Assembly (NCBI GenBank): GCA_036008325.1
Contig: DASYNW010000135.1
Location: 1-17,414 of the forward strand
Source: AP-15 sp036008325
GTDB taxonomy: Bacteria > Pseudomonadota > Alphaproteobacteria > ATCC43930 > CGMCC-115725
Length of the DNA: 17,414 nucleotides
Reading direction: 5' to 3'
The notes under the pieces: generated by a model
The model's input: the letters and a program-made list of their open reading frames with translations, nothing else
The model's database searches: none
Told to the model about the DNA's origin: nothing
Program-made: the position numbers and the translations under genes
Shown here: one piece after another, positions 1 to 7,551 of the stretch
Position numbering within the stretch: the first letter of the stretch is position 1
Layout of the letters: each line of letters opens with the position of its first letter

Positions 1-627
1 GGCGTCTCACCCAGCCTCGGGTGCATCTCACGTTGCGAGCGGCTTTCGTCGGCAATGGCATGGTCAGGTGCGCGGGGCGGGATTCGGGGCCGGCTCAGAT
101 CGGAGCGGGAGTGTTCCCCTCAGGACGTCAAATAGGCGTCAAGGCCACCGGGCACGGTGGGATGCGGCACTGGAGATAGTGATCCCGTGAGTAACGGCGA
201 CTCCTCGTTGGCCGATGGCTTTTGCAGAGCGTCCTTAACGTGGCGACTACGGCTCCGCTCTCGAACCCTCGCGCAGCTTACCCACGGAGAACGAGTTCAC
301 CATCGCATGCGATCGAATATTCGGTTGCCGTGACCGGGAGGAGGGCCATCCACGAGAGCCTTTGCCGCGGTGATCGGGATAAAGCGGGCCATCCTTTCCC
401 ATTCACCTGCTGCTACTACGCGCGCGATGACGAGGACGCCTGCTGCTAGCAAAAGCCCGGCTTTTTTTCCAATGCAGGTGATCAAGCCCCCCGCGTTGAC
501 GCCAGCGTCCGCTTCGTCGACGGGCGCTCGGAAAAATCTTTTGCGACCCGGGGGCGCCCTCGGAAACTCCTCAGGTCACCCCTTTTCTCAGTCTGCCTTG
601 CAGCCCCGGACCGGTATCTCAGAGACC
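1..627. other. Left-edge stretch with no recognisable gene
   Basis: I see no convincing gene here. A TTG-started frame on the minus strand (485 to 297, 62 codons) begins with a basic then hydrophobic stretch resembling a signal anchor, but it lacks a good ribosome binding site and ends in composition that does not look like protein. Another minus frame ending near 130 has a proline-rich tail that could be a decayed gene end, but I cannot name a family. The region may be degraded sequence continuing from outside the window. Confidence 0.4.
451..468 (+). terminator. Weak terminator-like hairpin with a T run
   Basis: AAAAGC, loop CCG and GCTTTT form a 6-bp stem whose right arm continues into a run of seven T (462-468). 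The stem is short and mostly A-T, so it is at best a weak intrinsic terminator for plus-strand transcription entering from the left edge. No upstream plus-strand gene is visible. Confidence 0.25.
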
Positions 628-918
628 TCAGATGTCGCCAGCGCCGAGCACCACAGCGCCGTCGGGATCGAGTAGTCCAGCGTTCAACTTCTGGGCGCCT
701 CGGAGTTCTATCATCTGCCGGTGTGCATCAAAGATTTTCGTAAGTGCCGGGATGGAAAGGTCGCTGGCCTGAACGGTCTGCTCAAGCGCAGCGATGGCCA
801 GGGTGCACGACACGCGCTCACGACCCGGCTTGTGCAGGAAGAAGGATAACGTCTTGGCTTCTGCGTCCCACGCTGGTGGGCCCACGTCTATATGCCATCC
901 TTCAGGTTCGATCGCCAT
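628..918 (-). CDS. Small DUF1488-like protein
   Basis: This 96-residue acidic protein starts at the ATG at 918, because a strong GGAGGAGG Shine-Dalgarno lies 7-8 bases upstream and residues encoded further upstream look like translated non-coding DNA. A central strand-rich stretch (residues about 18-40, ending in CTLAIAALEQ) is followed by a predicted helix around residues 48-72. This resembles the DUF1488 family of small proteins of unknown function, common in alphaproteobacteria. The match is from recognition, not a search. It stands alone, next to an IS21 remnant on the other strand, so context gives no role. Confidence 0.65.
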   Translation of the reverse strand: MAIEPEGWHIDVGPPAWDAEAKTLSFFLHKPGRERVSCTLAIAALEQTVQASDLSIPALTKIFDAHRQMIELRGAQKLNAGLLDPDGAVVLGAGDI

Positions 919-981
919 TTTAAATCCTCCTCCGTTCTTCAAACACCGCAAGGCCCTGATCGTGCCCCCGCCATAACCATC

Positions 982-1183
982 GCCGAGCACATGCCGAGCG
1001 CGCATCGGCGATATGCCGAGTGGACGATCGAGCGGATCGGCCGCGAGGCGGCGGCGACCGGCCCCAGCATCGCCAGGCTCACCCAGCTGACCCTCGAAAG
1101 CCGGCCGCACCTCCGCAGGATACCGCGCTCGCCTCGGCATCCTGCGCCTGGCGCGGCATTACGGCGTCTTTGAGCACGGATAG
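982..1183 (+). pseudogene. istA: IS21-family transposase IstA remnant, frameshifted
   Basis: Frame 1 from 982 reads HMPSAHRRYAEWTIERI, then GREAAATGP and a segment ending SRPH. At about 1111-1117 the frame changes, and frame 2 continues GYRARLGILRLARHYGVFE before a TAG at 1181-1183. Together these match the conserved block near the C-terminus of IS21 IstA (HRxYAEW, REAAxxGP, RPHPEQGYR, LGILRLARxYG). About two bases appear lost at the junction relative to the family. Neither the N-terminal HTH and DDE parts nor istB is present nearby, so this is a short non-functional fragment. It marks a past insertion beside the catabolic region. Confidence 0.75.
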
Positions 1184-1472
1184 TAGATGGTTCGGCCACG
1201 GAGATCGGCGATCACCTGGTCAGGTCGGGCCTTTCGACGCCACGGCACGGGCGCCCGCGGCGCTGTTTCCTTCTCCTTCTTTCCAGACACCGGAAACGGG
1301 CGCCCTCGGGCGTGAGCCGTAGCAGGCGGGCGCCCACGATCAAGCGGCTATCCGCCATGGCCAAACAGGAGGCGCGGCGAGAGGGATCTCGATCCGGCTC
1401 AATCCAGGGGTCTGGACAAGGCGGGTGCAACCTGTTGCGATACCGATCTCCCCTGGCGCAGGAGCTGCCCCG

Positions 1473-2315
1473 ATGGCGATCATCGACTCCCAGGTCCACG
1501 TGTATGAGGCGAACACTCCTAAGCGACCCTGGCACAGCGTGCCGAACTGGCCCGATCACGTTTCGGGCGACGAGATGGTGGCGGCGATGGATAAGGTCGG
1601 CGTCGACGGTGCGATCTTCATCTCCGCCTTTTCCATGTACCAATACGACGCTAGTTATGCGGTGGAGGTGCAAAGGGCCTATCCCGGTCGGTTCGCGCTC
1701 GTCAAGCCGGTCGACCCGGACGATCCGGCGGTTGCCGATGTCATTGCCGACTGGAAGATGACTCCGGGCACGGTCGGCATCCGCATCATGATGACGAGGG
1801 AGGCGAAGCGCGACCCGAACGACCCGGGCCTCGACCGGATCGCGCGCGCGGCTGCCCGCCACGATTTCCCGGTCAACGTCCTGTTCTGGGGCAATGTGGA
1901 TGCGGGTGCGGCGCTGATCGATCGCCACCCCGATACACGCTTTATCGTCGACCATCTCGGCATCCTGCAGCCGCGCGTGCCGCCCGCGCCGCCCCAGCCC
2001 TGGGCCGACCTCCCGAAGGTGCTGGAGCTCGCCAAGCGCCCAAACGCGGTGATCAAGGTGAGCGGCGCCTGCACGCTGTCCCGGGAACCATATCCCTTCC
2101 CAGACATTTGGGACCCGTTGGCTCGCGTGTTCGATGCCTGGGGTTTCGACCGCTGCCTGTGGGGCACGGACTGGACGCGCGCATTCGCAGTCGTCAACTA
2201 CGAGCACGCCGTCGAGCCCTTCCTTAAAACTGACCGCCTGAGCGAGGTTGAGCGAGCGATGCTGATGGGCGGCGCGTGCGCCAAGGCCTATCGCTGGTCG
2301 CCTAAGAAAGGTTAG
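1473..2315 (+). CDS. Amidohydrolase-2 family protein (short type)
   Basis: A 280-residue TIM-barrel metal-dependent hydrolase of the amidohydrolase-2 superfamily, which includes 2-pyrone-4,6-dicarboxylate lactonase, ACMSD and resorcylate decarboxylases. I start it at the ATG at 1473, with GGAG about 8 bases upstream; an ATG at 1425 would add a tail that does not fit the family. Seen motifs: beta-1 IDSQVHVYE (residues 4-12, Gln in place of the usual first His), beta-6 FIVDHLG (His161) and beta-8 WGTDW (Asp233). The protein is cytoplasmic, with no signal peptide. Its architecture matches the gene at 4000-4812. The substrate is unknown; hydrolysis of a lactone or a ring-cleavage product is plausible. 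Confidence 0.85.
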   Translation: MAIIDSQVHVYEANTPKRPWHSVPNWPDHVSGDEMVAAMDKVGVDGAIFISAFSMYQYDASYAVEVQRAYPGRFALVKPVDPDDPAVADVIADWKMTPGTVGIRIMMTREAKRDPNDPGLDRIARAAARHDFPVNVLFWGNVDAGAALIDRHPDTRFIVDHLGILQPRVPPAPPQPWADLPKVLELAKRPNAVIKVSGACTLSREPYPFPDIWDPLARVFDAWGFDRCLWGTDWTRAFAVVNYEHAVEPFLKTDRLSEVERAMLMGGACAKAYRWSPKKG

Positions 2316-2724
2316 TTTCATCAAGTAGTCGGTGTTGATCGCGGCCGCATCCGCAAATGGATATCCAGAATATCCTCGGCGCGAGTGAGTGGCCGCTTTC
2401 GGCGCATCCTCGTCATCGGGGCGCACGCCTAGTCACCCGGCCGACCAGGGGCGTCGCCATTGCAACGAACTGGTGCCGTTGCCGCAAACCGGACCAGATG
2501 CCGCTGCACCGGCGCCTTTGCCTGAACATCGCTCCTCGAACCCCGCAGCGCGCGTCTCTCGGCTTGCGGTGGTTATTTGAGCAAGCCTCGTAGGCGCCGG
2601 GGGTGAGAGATTTTGCTAATTTTGCCGATCATCGCCCGGTCATACTGACCCCCGCCCGTAAACCGTGTTCTGCTTGTCGGGCGGAGACGGCGGGCGCATG
2701 TGGCCCTGATGAGGAGAAAACGGG
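2316..2724. other. Intergenic stretch without a recognisable gene
   Basis: About 410 bases between the short amidohydrolase and the VOC gene. Open frames here (for example 2357-2593 plus) have arginine/proline-rich translations without family resemblance and no ribosome binding site. I see no clear terminator or promoter. The 3' part presumably holds the promoter of the VOC gene. Confidence 0.5.
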
Positions 2725-3111
2725 ATGTTCAGCCATGTTATGATCGGGAGTAACGACATCGCCCGGTCGAAGAAATTCTACGATGCCCTGTTTGTCGCGA
2801 TGGGCGCCAAGCCCGGCGTCGAGGACGCCAAGGGCCGGCTGACCTACGCGCACAATGGCGGGCGGTTCATGGTCTCCAAGCCGATCGATGGCAAGCCGGC
2901 TACGCATGCCAACGGCGGCACGATCGGCTTCACGATGAGCGATGCCAAACAGGCCGACGCCTGGCATAAAGCCGGGGTCGCAAATGGCGGCACGACGATC
3001 GAGGACCCGCCTGGCGCGCGCCGGGGGGCTGCCGGCGAGCTATATCTCGCTTATCTTCGCGATCCCGACGGCAACAAGCTGTGTGCGCTTCATCGCCCGC
3101 CGGCTGCCTGA
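2725..3111 (+). CDS. VOC (glyoxalase/bleomycin resistance) family protein
   Basis: A 128-residue single-unit vicinal-oxygen-chelate protein. The start ATG at 2725 is preceded by GAGGAG at a suitable distance. The first beta strand carries MFSHVMIGSNDI (His4, a candidate metal ligand), followed by the typical helix SKKFYDALF. The C-terminal strand reads YLRDPDGNKLCALHR, the hallmark end of this family. Such proteins act as lyases, isomerases, dioxygenases or resistance proteins, usually as dimers; this subgroup is generally annotated only as VOC family. It is monocistronic on the plus strand and ends just before a hairpin at 3132-3157. Confidence 0.9.
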   Translation: MFSHVMIGSNDIARSKKFYDALFVAMGAKPGVEDAKGRLTYAHNGGRFMVSKPIDGKPATHANGGTIGFTMSDAKQADAWHKAGVANGGTTIEDPPGARRGAAGELYLAYLRDPDGNKLCALHRPPAA

Positions 3112-3131
3112 ATTATCGCAGATTAAGTAAA

Positions 3132-3157
3132 GAGGGCCGCCCCTTCGGGCGGTCCTC
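3132..3157. terminator. Probable bidirectional terminator hairpin
   Basis: GAGGGCCGCC (3132-3141) pairs with GGCGGTCCTC (3148-3157) over 10 bp with one G-T pair and a CCTTCG loop. It lies between the stop codons of convergent genes ending at 3111 (plus) and 3171 (minus). Read on the minus strand, the stem is followed by CTTTACTT, a modest T-rich tail. The plus-strand side has no T run, so it is more likely to work for the minus-strand operon. Confidence 0.65.
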
Positions 3158-3170
3158 ACGCGCGACGGCA

Positions 3171-3866
3171 TCAGCCGTTTTGCAGCCGGTAGCGCAGCCA
3201 AACCACGCCGCCCTCCAGCACCTCGCTGCTCGCCAAGGTCATCGAGCGGATCGGCGCGGCGACGCCAGCATCCTGGTCGCTGGAGTCGAAGACGCTCGGC
3301 GCGCCCTTGGCACCATCGATTGCGGGGCAGATCGCGAGGCTGATCTCATCGATCAGACCGGCCCGCAGAAAGGCGCCGTTCGAGCCGCCGCCGCCTTCGA
3401 GCAGCAGGCGTTCGAGCCCTAGCTCGCGGTTCAGGATCTCCAGCGCCAACCCCAGATCGAGCTCCCGCTCGCCGGCGAAGATGTAGGAGACGCCGTCCCG
3501 GCGCAGCCCCGCCAGTTGCGCGTCGGGGACCCGCTGCGTCAGCACCACGATGATCGGGTCGCCGCCGATATCGGACCGCCCCCAGGCGATCTTGCCGTGG
3601 GCGTCGAGCGCGATGCCGTAAGCTTTCGCGTCGCGCCGCGCGAACCAAGGTCCCCGCGGATAGGTCTGGTCGGTGCGATCGGGGTAGGAAGCGGCCCTGG
3701 CGTATTCGCTGCCGGTCACCCGGCCGATCAGCCAAGAGCCGCCGCCGAGCTCATCGTGCAGGCGCTCGAACAGCCCCGCCATGCGGTTCTCGGCCGGCCG
3801 CCACCGGGAGCCCAGAATGCGCCCGTCGACGCTCGAATTCATGTGGCAGATCACATAAGGCTTCAT
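3171..3866 (-). CDS. RibD C-terminal / dihydrofolate-reductase-like reductase
   Basis: A 231-residue protein of the RibD-C/DHFR fold, related to the reductase part of riboflavin synthesis. The N-terminus MKPYVICHMNSSVDGRI (Asp14) is the classic substrate-side motif, and LLLEGGGGSNGAFL around residues 154-167 is the glycine-rich NADPH-binding loop. Length fits stand-alone family members. It has no deaminase domain, so it is not a full RibD. Neighbours are catabolic, which suggests an NAD(P)H-dependent reductase acting on a pathway compound rather than on riboflavin; that is inference. It is the last gene of the minus-strand run, 133 bases after the amidohydrolase at 4000, and is followed by the hairpin at 3132-3157. 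Confidence 0.88.
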   Translation of the reverse strand: MKPYVICHMNSSVDGRILGSRWRPAENRMAGLFERLHDELGGGSWLIGRVTGSEYARAASYPDRTDQTYPRGPWFARRDAKAYGIALDAHGKIAWGRSDIGGDPIIVVLTQRVPDAQLAGLRRDGVSYIFAGERELDLGLALEILNRELGLERLLLEGGGGSNGAFLRAGLIDEISLAICPAIDGAKGAPSVFDSSDQDAGVAAPIRSMTLASSEVLEGGVVWLRYRLQNG

Positions 3867-3999
3867 TCTGCTACCCGGCTATGCCGCTATTCGCCGGCTG
3901 GTGGCGACAAGAGGAAGCATCTACCCTGCGCGTAACGGGGCGGTGCAAAAATCTTCATAGTCGCGCCCCTGTTTTGCGTCCCCAGGGCCATAGCCGCGC

Positions 4000-4812
4000 T
4001 CAGCCGGGGAGGCGCCAGCCTACCCAGTTGCACAGGGCTTCGCCCATGACGAGGTCGAGATCGCGGCCCTGGAGCCACGGCAGTTCCTCGGTGAACACGC
4101 TCACGCATTGCCGCCAGGAACAGGGCATCCGGGTGATGTCGGTGCCCCAGAACATCCGGGTCGGCCCGAATGCGTCGAAAACGCGGTGCAGATGCTCGTG
4201 AAAGCTGCGGAACGGATAGGCGTCTTCGGCGTAGCCGGGCTGGCCGGTCGCCTTGACCGCGACGTTGGGGCACCTGGCGAGCGCCAGCAGCTCGGGCTGG
4301 AAGCGATAGGCGGAGTCGCCCTGGCTCCCCGGCGGCACGGCCATATGGTCGACGATCAGCTTTAGCCCCGGGTGACGCTCGGCGATCTGGCCGACAACCG
4401 GCAGGAACAACGCGGCGGCGAGCGCCACCGGCACCCCGGCCCGCTCGGCCGCGGGCCATAGCCAGTCGAGGCTCCCGTCGGTCATCCATTCCCGCTTGTG
4501 CCGCTCGTTGAAATAGAAACGCAGGCCGAGCATGCCCGGCCGCTCCTTCCAATGGGCGACGAGGTCGCGGCCATTCGGGTCATCGAGATAGAACCACCCC
4601 ATGATGGCGAAGCGGTTGGGGTATTTCCGCACCGCTGCGACGGCCAACTCGTTCGAGTCGGGATCCCACAGCACCGGGTGGATCAGCGCCCGGTCGACAC
4701 CGGCTTCGTCCATGGCGGCGGCCGCCTGCTGCGCGGAGTACGGCTCCTGACGATGTGGTGGGGACGGCGCACCTTTTTCCCAGAGATGAATCTGGCCATC
4801 GACGATCAGCAT
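4000..4812 (-). CDS. Amidohydrolase-2 family protein (short type)
   Basis: A 270-residue TIM-barrel amidohydrolase of the same short class as the gene at 1473-2315. The ATG at 4812 has AAAGGA about 8 bases upstream. Visible motifs: beta-1 LIVDGQIHLWE (residues 2-12, again Gln in place of the first His of HxH), KLIVDHMAVP (His156) and MFWGTDITR (Asp225). This group includes 2-pyrone-4,6-dicarboxylate hydrolase-like lactonases, some of which work without a bound metal. It sits 268 bases after the long amidohydrolase and 133 bases before the RibD-C reductase, all on the minus strand. A role in hydrolysing a lactone or ring-fission product is plausible but unproved. Confidence 0.87.
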   Translation of the reverse strand: MLIVDGQIHLWEKGAPSPPHRQEPYSAQQAAAAMDEAGVDRALIHPVLWDPDSNELAVAAVRKYPNRFAIMGWFYLDDPNGRDLVAHWKERPGMLGLRFYFNERHKREWMTDGSLDWLWPAAERAGVPVALAAALFLPVVGQIAERHPGLKLIVDHMAVPPGSQGDSAYRFQPELLALARCPNVAVKATGQPGYAEDAYPFRSFHEHLHRVFDAFGPTRMFWGTDITRMPCSWRQCVSVFTEELPWLQGRDLDLVMGEALCNWVGWRLPG

Positions 4813-5080
4813 CCGGCGTATCCTTTCGATCCGAAGATACTCAGCTGCCCCAGAATACGCTGAAATCCGCTGATAGCGTCCGAAGCGGTTTCAGAAAGGG
4901 TCGCTTTCGGCGCAACCTCGCTGTCCACGCGCGTTTCGGCGAAGGACAGGAGTCCACCGACCTCAGCCGTTTGGGCAGCGCTGGGAACCGGCCGGGATTG
5001 GGCGCCTGGCGGCCAAGCGGGCCGGTCGGCATCAAACGAGCTCCGGACGCCGAGAGATCGCCCGGCATCCACGCGGTAAA
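4813..5080. other. Intergenic stretch in the minus-strand cluster
   Basis: Open frames cross this stretch on both strands (for example 5072 to 4806 minus, 88 codons), but none shows a ribosome binding site plus recognisable domain. I cannot name a family for any of them. The space may hold a promoter for the short amidohydrolase or a decayed element. Confidence 0.4.
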
Positions 5081-6382
5081 CTACGCAGCTGCCTGGTGAA
5101 CAGGCTCAATGCCGAATTGATCGACCGCGTTCTGTCCCATCATTCGGGCGATCAAGGTCTCCGGCACCTTGGCGGCCCGCAACCGGGCCATTGCGTCCCA
5201 GGCGCTGGTCGCATCGTGATGCGGGTAACGCGACCCCCAGACGATTTTCGCGGCAAAATCCTGCGGCAATTTCTGGATCAGCCGTTCCTCGGCATCGAAG
5301 CCGAGCATGACGTTGCCGCGCTCCCACATCGCTTCGGGTTCGGTGCTGACCGGATAATGATGCAAGAGCGGGATCACCCGGGTCGAGGCCTCCATCTTTT
5401 CGAGGACCTCCTGCATCCACGAGGCCTTGCCGTGAGCCACGACGACCTTCATCGCCGGATAGCGCTCCATGACGGTAAAGCCGATCAGGGTCGAGGCAAC
5501 GAGCATATGGTTGTCGAGCCACGGGGCCAGGATCGGCGCCAGCGGATGACCGAGCGGTGTCGCGCCGGTAAAGGTGGTGGTCCCGACAGCACCGCTGCTG
5601 CCGCCGGCAAACGGCCCACCGCCGCCGCCGGGGAGTGCGGGCTGCACCAGCCGATCCTTGATCTTCTCGAAGAACGGGCCGTGCGAGGTCCACTCCGGGT
5701 TCCACAGGCCCGGCGTCGAATGCACTGCCGCGGTGATCCCGAGCCGCTCCAGCTCCGCCCAAAGCGGGTCGTAATAGGGATGGTTGAAATAGCGACCCTC
5801 GAGAAACATCGGCCGGATGAACACGGCGCGAAAAGGCGGCATTCGCGCCACCCGCTGCAATTCATCGAGCGCGAAGTCCATGTTCTGCAATGGCAATATG
5901 GCGGCGGCGAACAGCCGTTGCGGCGCGGCCTTGCAGAAATCGGCGACCCAGTCGTTGTAGGCGCGAGCCAGCGCATAGGCCACGTCCGGGTCGCGCACCA
6001 GAAAGAACCCCTCGGCGAACCAGGTCGGGTATAGGAGCGCCTGGTCGACCCCCATCGCGTCCATGTCGGCGAGCCGGGCCTGCGGGCCGGAGGCGCCTTC
6101 GGTCATCGGGTGCCTGGTGTTCGGGTCCAAGGCTCCGATCGCGTCCCAGTCCATGCCGGGCCGCCACAGCGCATGTCGCGGCAGGTTGGGGTTGGTCGTG
6201 TCTCGAAAGATCTCGCCGTTGACCTTCAGATACGAGCCGGTCCGCCCCTCCTGCCGCCACAGCGCATGCCTGCCGAGCGTGCGGTACTCCGGCTCGAGAT
6301 AGGTCTCCCACAGTGCCGGCGGCTCGACCACATGGCTGTCGCCGTCGAACACCGCAAAGTCCTTGATCGCCATCGTCGTCAC
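5081..6382 (-). CDS. Amidohydrolase-2 family protein (long type)
   Basis: A 433-residue metal-dependent hydrolase or decarboxylase-type TIM barrel. Motifs: VFDGDSHVVEPP (residues 11-22), RLADMDAMGVDQALLYPT (103-120), AVHSTPG (His221) and VVVAHGKASW (313-322). At beta-8 it reads VWGSRYPHHD, where the usual Asp before the aromatic-Pro-His is Arg385; the related pseudogene at 7552-8945 keeps SSD. A Gly/Ser/Thr-rich insert lies at residues 251-273. The start is either the GTG at 6382, overlapping the lactonase stop as GTGA, or the ATG at 6373. Either way the two genes are translationally linked, suggesting consecutive steps. Substrate unknown. Confidence 0.87.
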   Translation of the reverse strand: MTTMAIKDFAVFDGDSHVVEPPALWETYLEPEYRTLGRHALWRQEGRTGSYLKVNGEIFRDTTNPNLPRHALWRPGMDWDAIGALDPNTRHPMTEGASGPQARLADMDAMGVDQALLYPTWFAEGFFLVRDPDVAYALARAYNDWVADFCKAAPQRLFAAAILPLQNMDFALDELQRVARMPPFRAVFIRPMFLEGRYFNHPYYDPLWAELERLGITAAVHSTPGLWNPEWTSHGPFFEKIKDRLVQPALPGGGGGPFAGGSSGAVGTTTFTGATPLGHPLAPILAPWLDNHMLVASTLIGFTVMERYPAMKVVVAHGKASWMQEVLEKMEASTRVIPLLHHYPVSTEPEAMWERGNVMLGFDAEERLIQKLPQDFAAKIVWGSRYPHHDATSAWDAMARLRAAKVPETLIARMMGQNAVDQFGIEPVHQAAA

Positions 6383-7431
6383 CCGAGCTGCACTGCCATG
6401 ACCGCGGCCGGGCGCTGTCCGACCGCGTAGGTCGCCAATGGCGTCAGAGCGCCGGTCTCACCGTCGATCCGATACGAGGCGAGCCGGCCCGACGCCGTGC
6501 CGGCGGCAAAGAGGAAATTGCCAGTCGGATCGACGCAGAAGGCGCTCGGGACCGGTTCGGTGGAGGCCCGCCCGATCGCGCTCAGCTGACCGCCGGCATC
6601 ATCGACCGCGAAGCCTGCAATGCTGTTGTGACCGCGATTGCCGACATAGAGGAACCGCCCCGACGGTGTCAGGTGGATCTGCGAGCAGGTGTTTCTGGTG
6701 GTGTAGCCGTCCGGCAGCGTGGAGATCGTCTGCACCGCGGCGAGCGTGCCGCTGGCGCGGTCCAGCCGATAGGCGGTGACGCTGCAGCCCTGCTCGTTTG
6801 AGAAATAGACGAGATCGAAGCTCGTATGAAAGCAATAGTGGCGCGGCCCGACAAAGTCCGGTTGCTCGAACCGAGCAGGCGTATTGGCGGCCAAACGTCC
6901 GCTGCCGGCATCGAACCTAAACTGCATGATCACGTTTGGGCCGGGGATGTTTTTTGGCGGCTCCAGGACGTTGTCCTGGACACGGGCGATGTGCGGCACG
7001 AAGGCGAAGCGGTTGGAGGGATCTGTCGCGATCGCATGCGCGCCGGTATCGGTGGCCAGCCATTCCTGCGACGGAGCACCGACCGCGCCATCGGGTCCGA
7101 GGTGGTATACCGCAGCGCCGCCGCCTTGATAGTAGGCGCACAGCAGATATTTGCCGCTGCGGTCGGGGGCGAGAAATGTCGGCGCATGCGCTTGGGACAC
7201 CGTGCCCGCCGGCGTCAGACCGCCGGTGGCCTGGTCGATCCGATAGCTCGAGATCGCCGGACCAGTGCGTTGCCCGATATAGAGCGTCCTCCGGTCGGTG
7301 CTGATCGCCAGCACGGACGGGCCGCCGACGGCCACCTCCGCCTTCGGCGTGAGCCGGCCGGTATCTGCGTCAATCTCGAAGCTTGTGATCTTGTCTTCGT
7401 CTTGCAGGCAAACGTATAAAGCATCTGGCAT
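6379..7431 (-). CDS. Lactonase family protein, 7-bladed beta-propeller (Pgl/YbhE type)
   Basis: A 350-residue cytoplasmic beta-propeller of the YbhE/6-phosphogluconolactonase and carboxy-muconate lactonase type. I choose the ATG at 7431 (MPDALYVCLQ) because GGGAGAGG lies 6-7 bases upstream; an upstream start at 7509 would add 26 unlikely residues. Repeated blades show the family pattern: ITSFEIDADTGRLTP, ISSYRIDQATGGLTP, VTAYRLDRASGTLA and LASYRIDGETGALTP, with SGRFLYVGNRGHNSIAGF near residues 265-285. The expected role is hydrolysis of a lactone to a hydroxy acid. Its stop overlaps the downstream amidohydrolase start, so lactone opening and the amidohydrolase step are probably linked. Confidence 0.9.
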   Translation of the reverse strand: MPDALYVCLQDEDKITSFEIDADTGRLTPKAEVAVGGPSVLAISTDRRTLYIGQRTGPAISSYRIDQATGGLTPAGTVSQAHAPTFLAPDRSGKYLLCAYYQGGGAAVYHLGPDGAVGAPSQEWLATDTGAHAIATDPSNRFAFVPHIARVQDNVLEPPKNIPGPNVIMQFRFDAGSGRLAANTPARFEQPDFVGPRHYCFHTSFDLVYFSNEQGCSVTAYRLDRASGTLAAVQTISTLPDGYTTRNTCSQIHLTPSGRFLYVGNRGHNSIAGFAVDDAGGQLSAIGRASTEPVPSAFCVDPTGNFLFAAGTASGRLASYRIDGETGALTPLATYAVGQRPAAVMAVQLG

Positions 7432-7490
7432 CTCTGACCTCTCCCTTGAGCTCCCGTCTCCAGCGAGACTATTGCCGCACTCTACAGCAA

Positions 7491-7508
7491 TGCCGGCGCG
7501 GGCCGGCA
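7491..7508. repeat. Perfect inverted repeat upstream of the lactonase gene
   Basis: TGCCGGC (7491-7497) and GCCGGCA (7502-7508) form a perfect 7-bp stem with a 4-base loop. It lies in the 120 bases between the end of the broken amidohydrolase (7552) and the lactonase start. Neither side has a T run, so it could be a weak terminator or attenuator, or an operator. No function can be assigned. Confidence 0.45.
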
Positions 7509-7551
7509 ACAGAGGTTTCGCCGTGACGGTGTTGGCATCTGATTTTATCGA

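Noticed and set aside
1212..2426. 404-codon open frame on the minus strand
   Set aside because: It lies antisense to the short amidohydrolase at 1473-2315, and its translation is Arg/His/Asp-rich without any domain, typical of the reverse strand of GC-rich genes.
3887..3958. Tiny minus-strand frame starting MKIFAPPRYAQG between the RibD-C gene and the short amidohydrolase
   Set aside because: Only 24 codons, no strong ribosome binding site and no known family.
5096..6034. 312-codon open frame on the plus strand
   Set aside because: Antisense shadow of the long amidohydrolase; no ribosome binding site or recognisable family.
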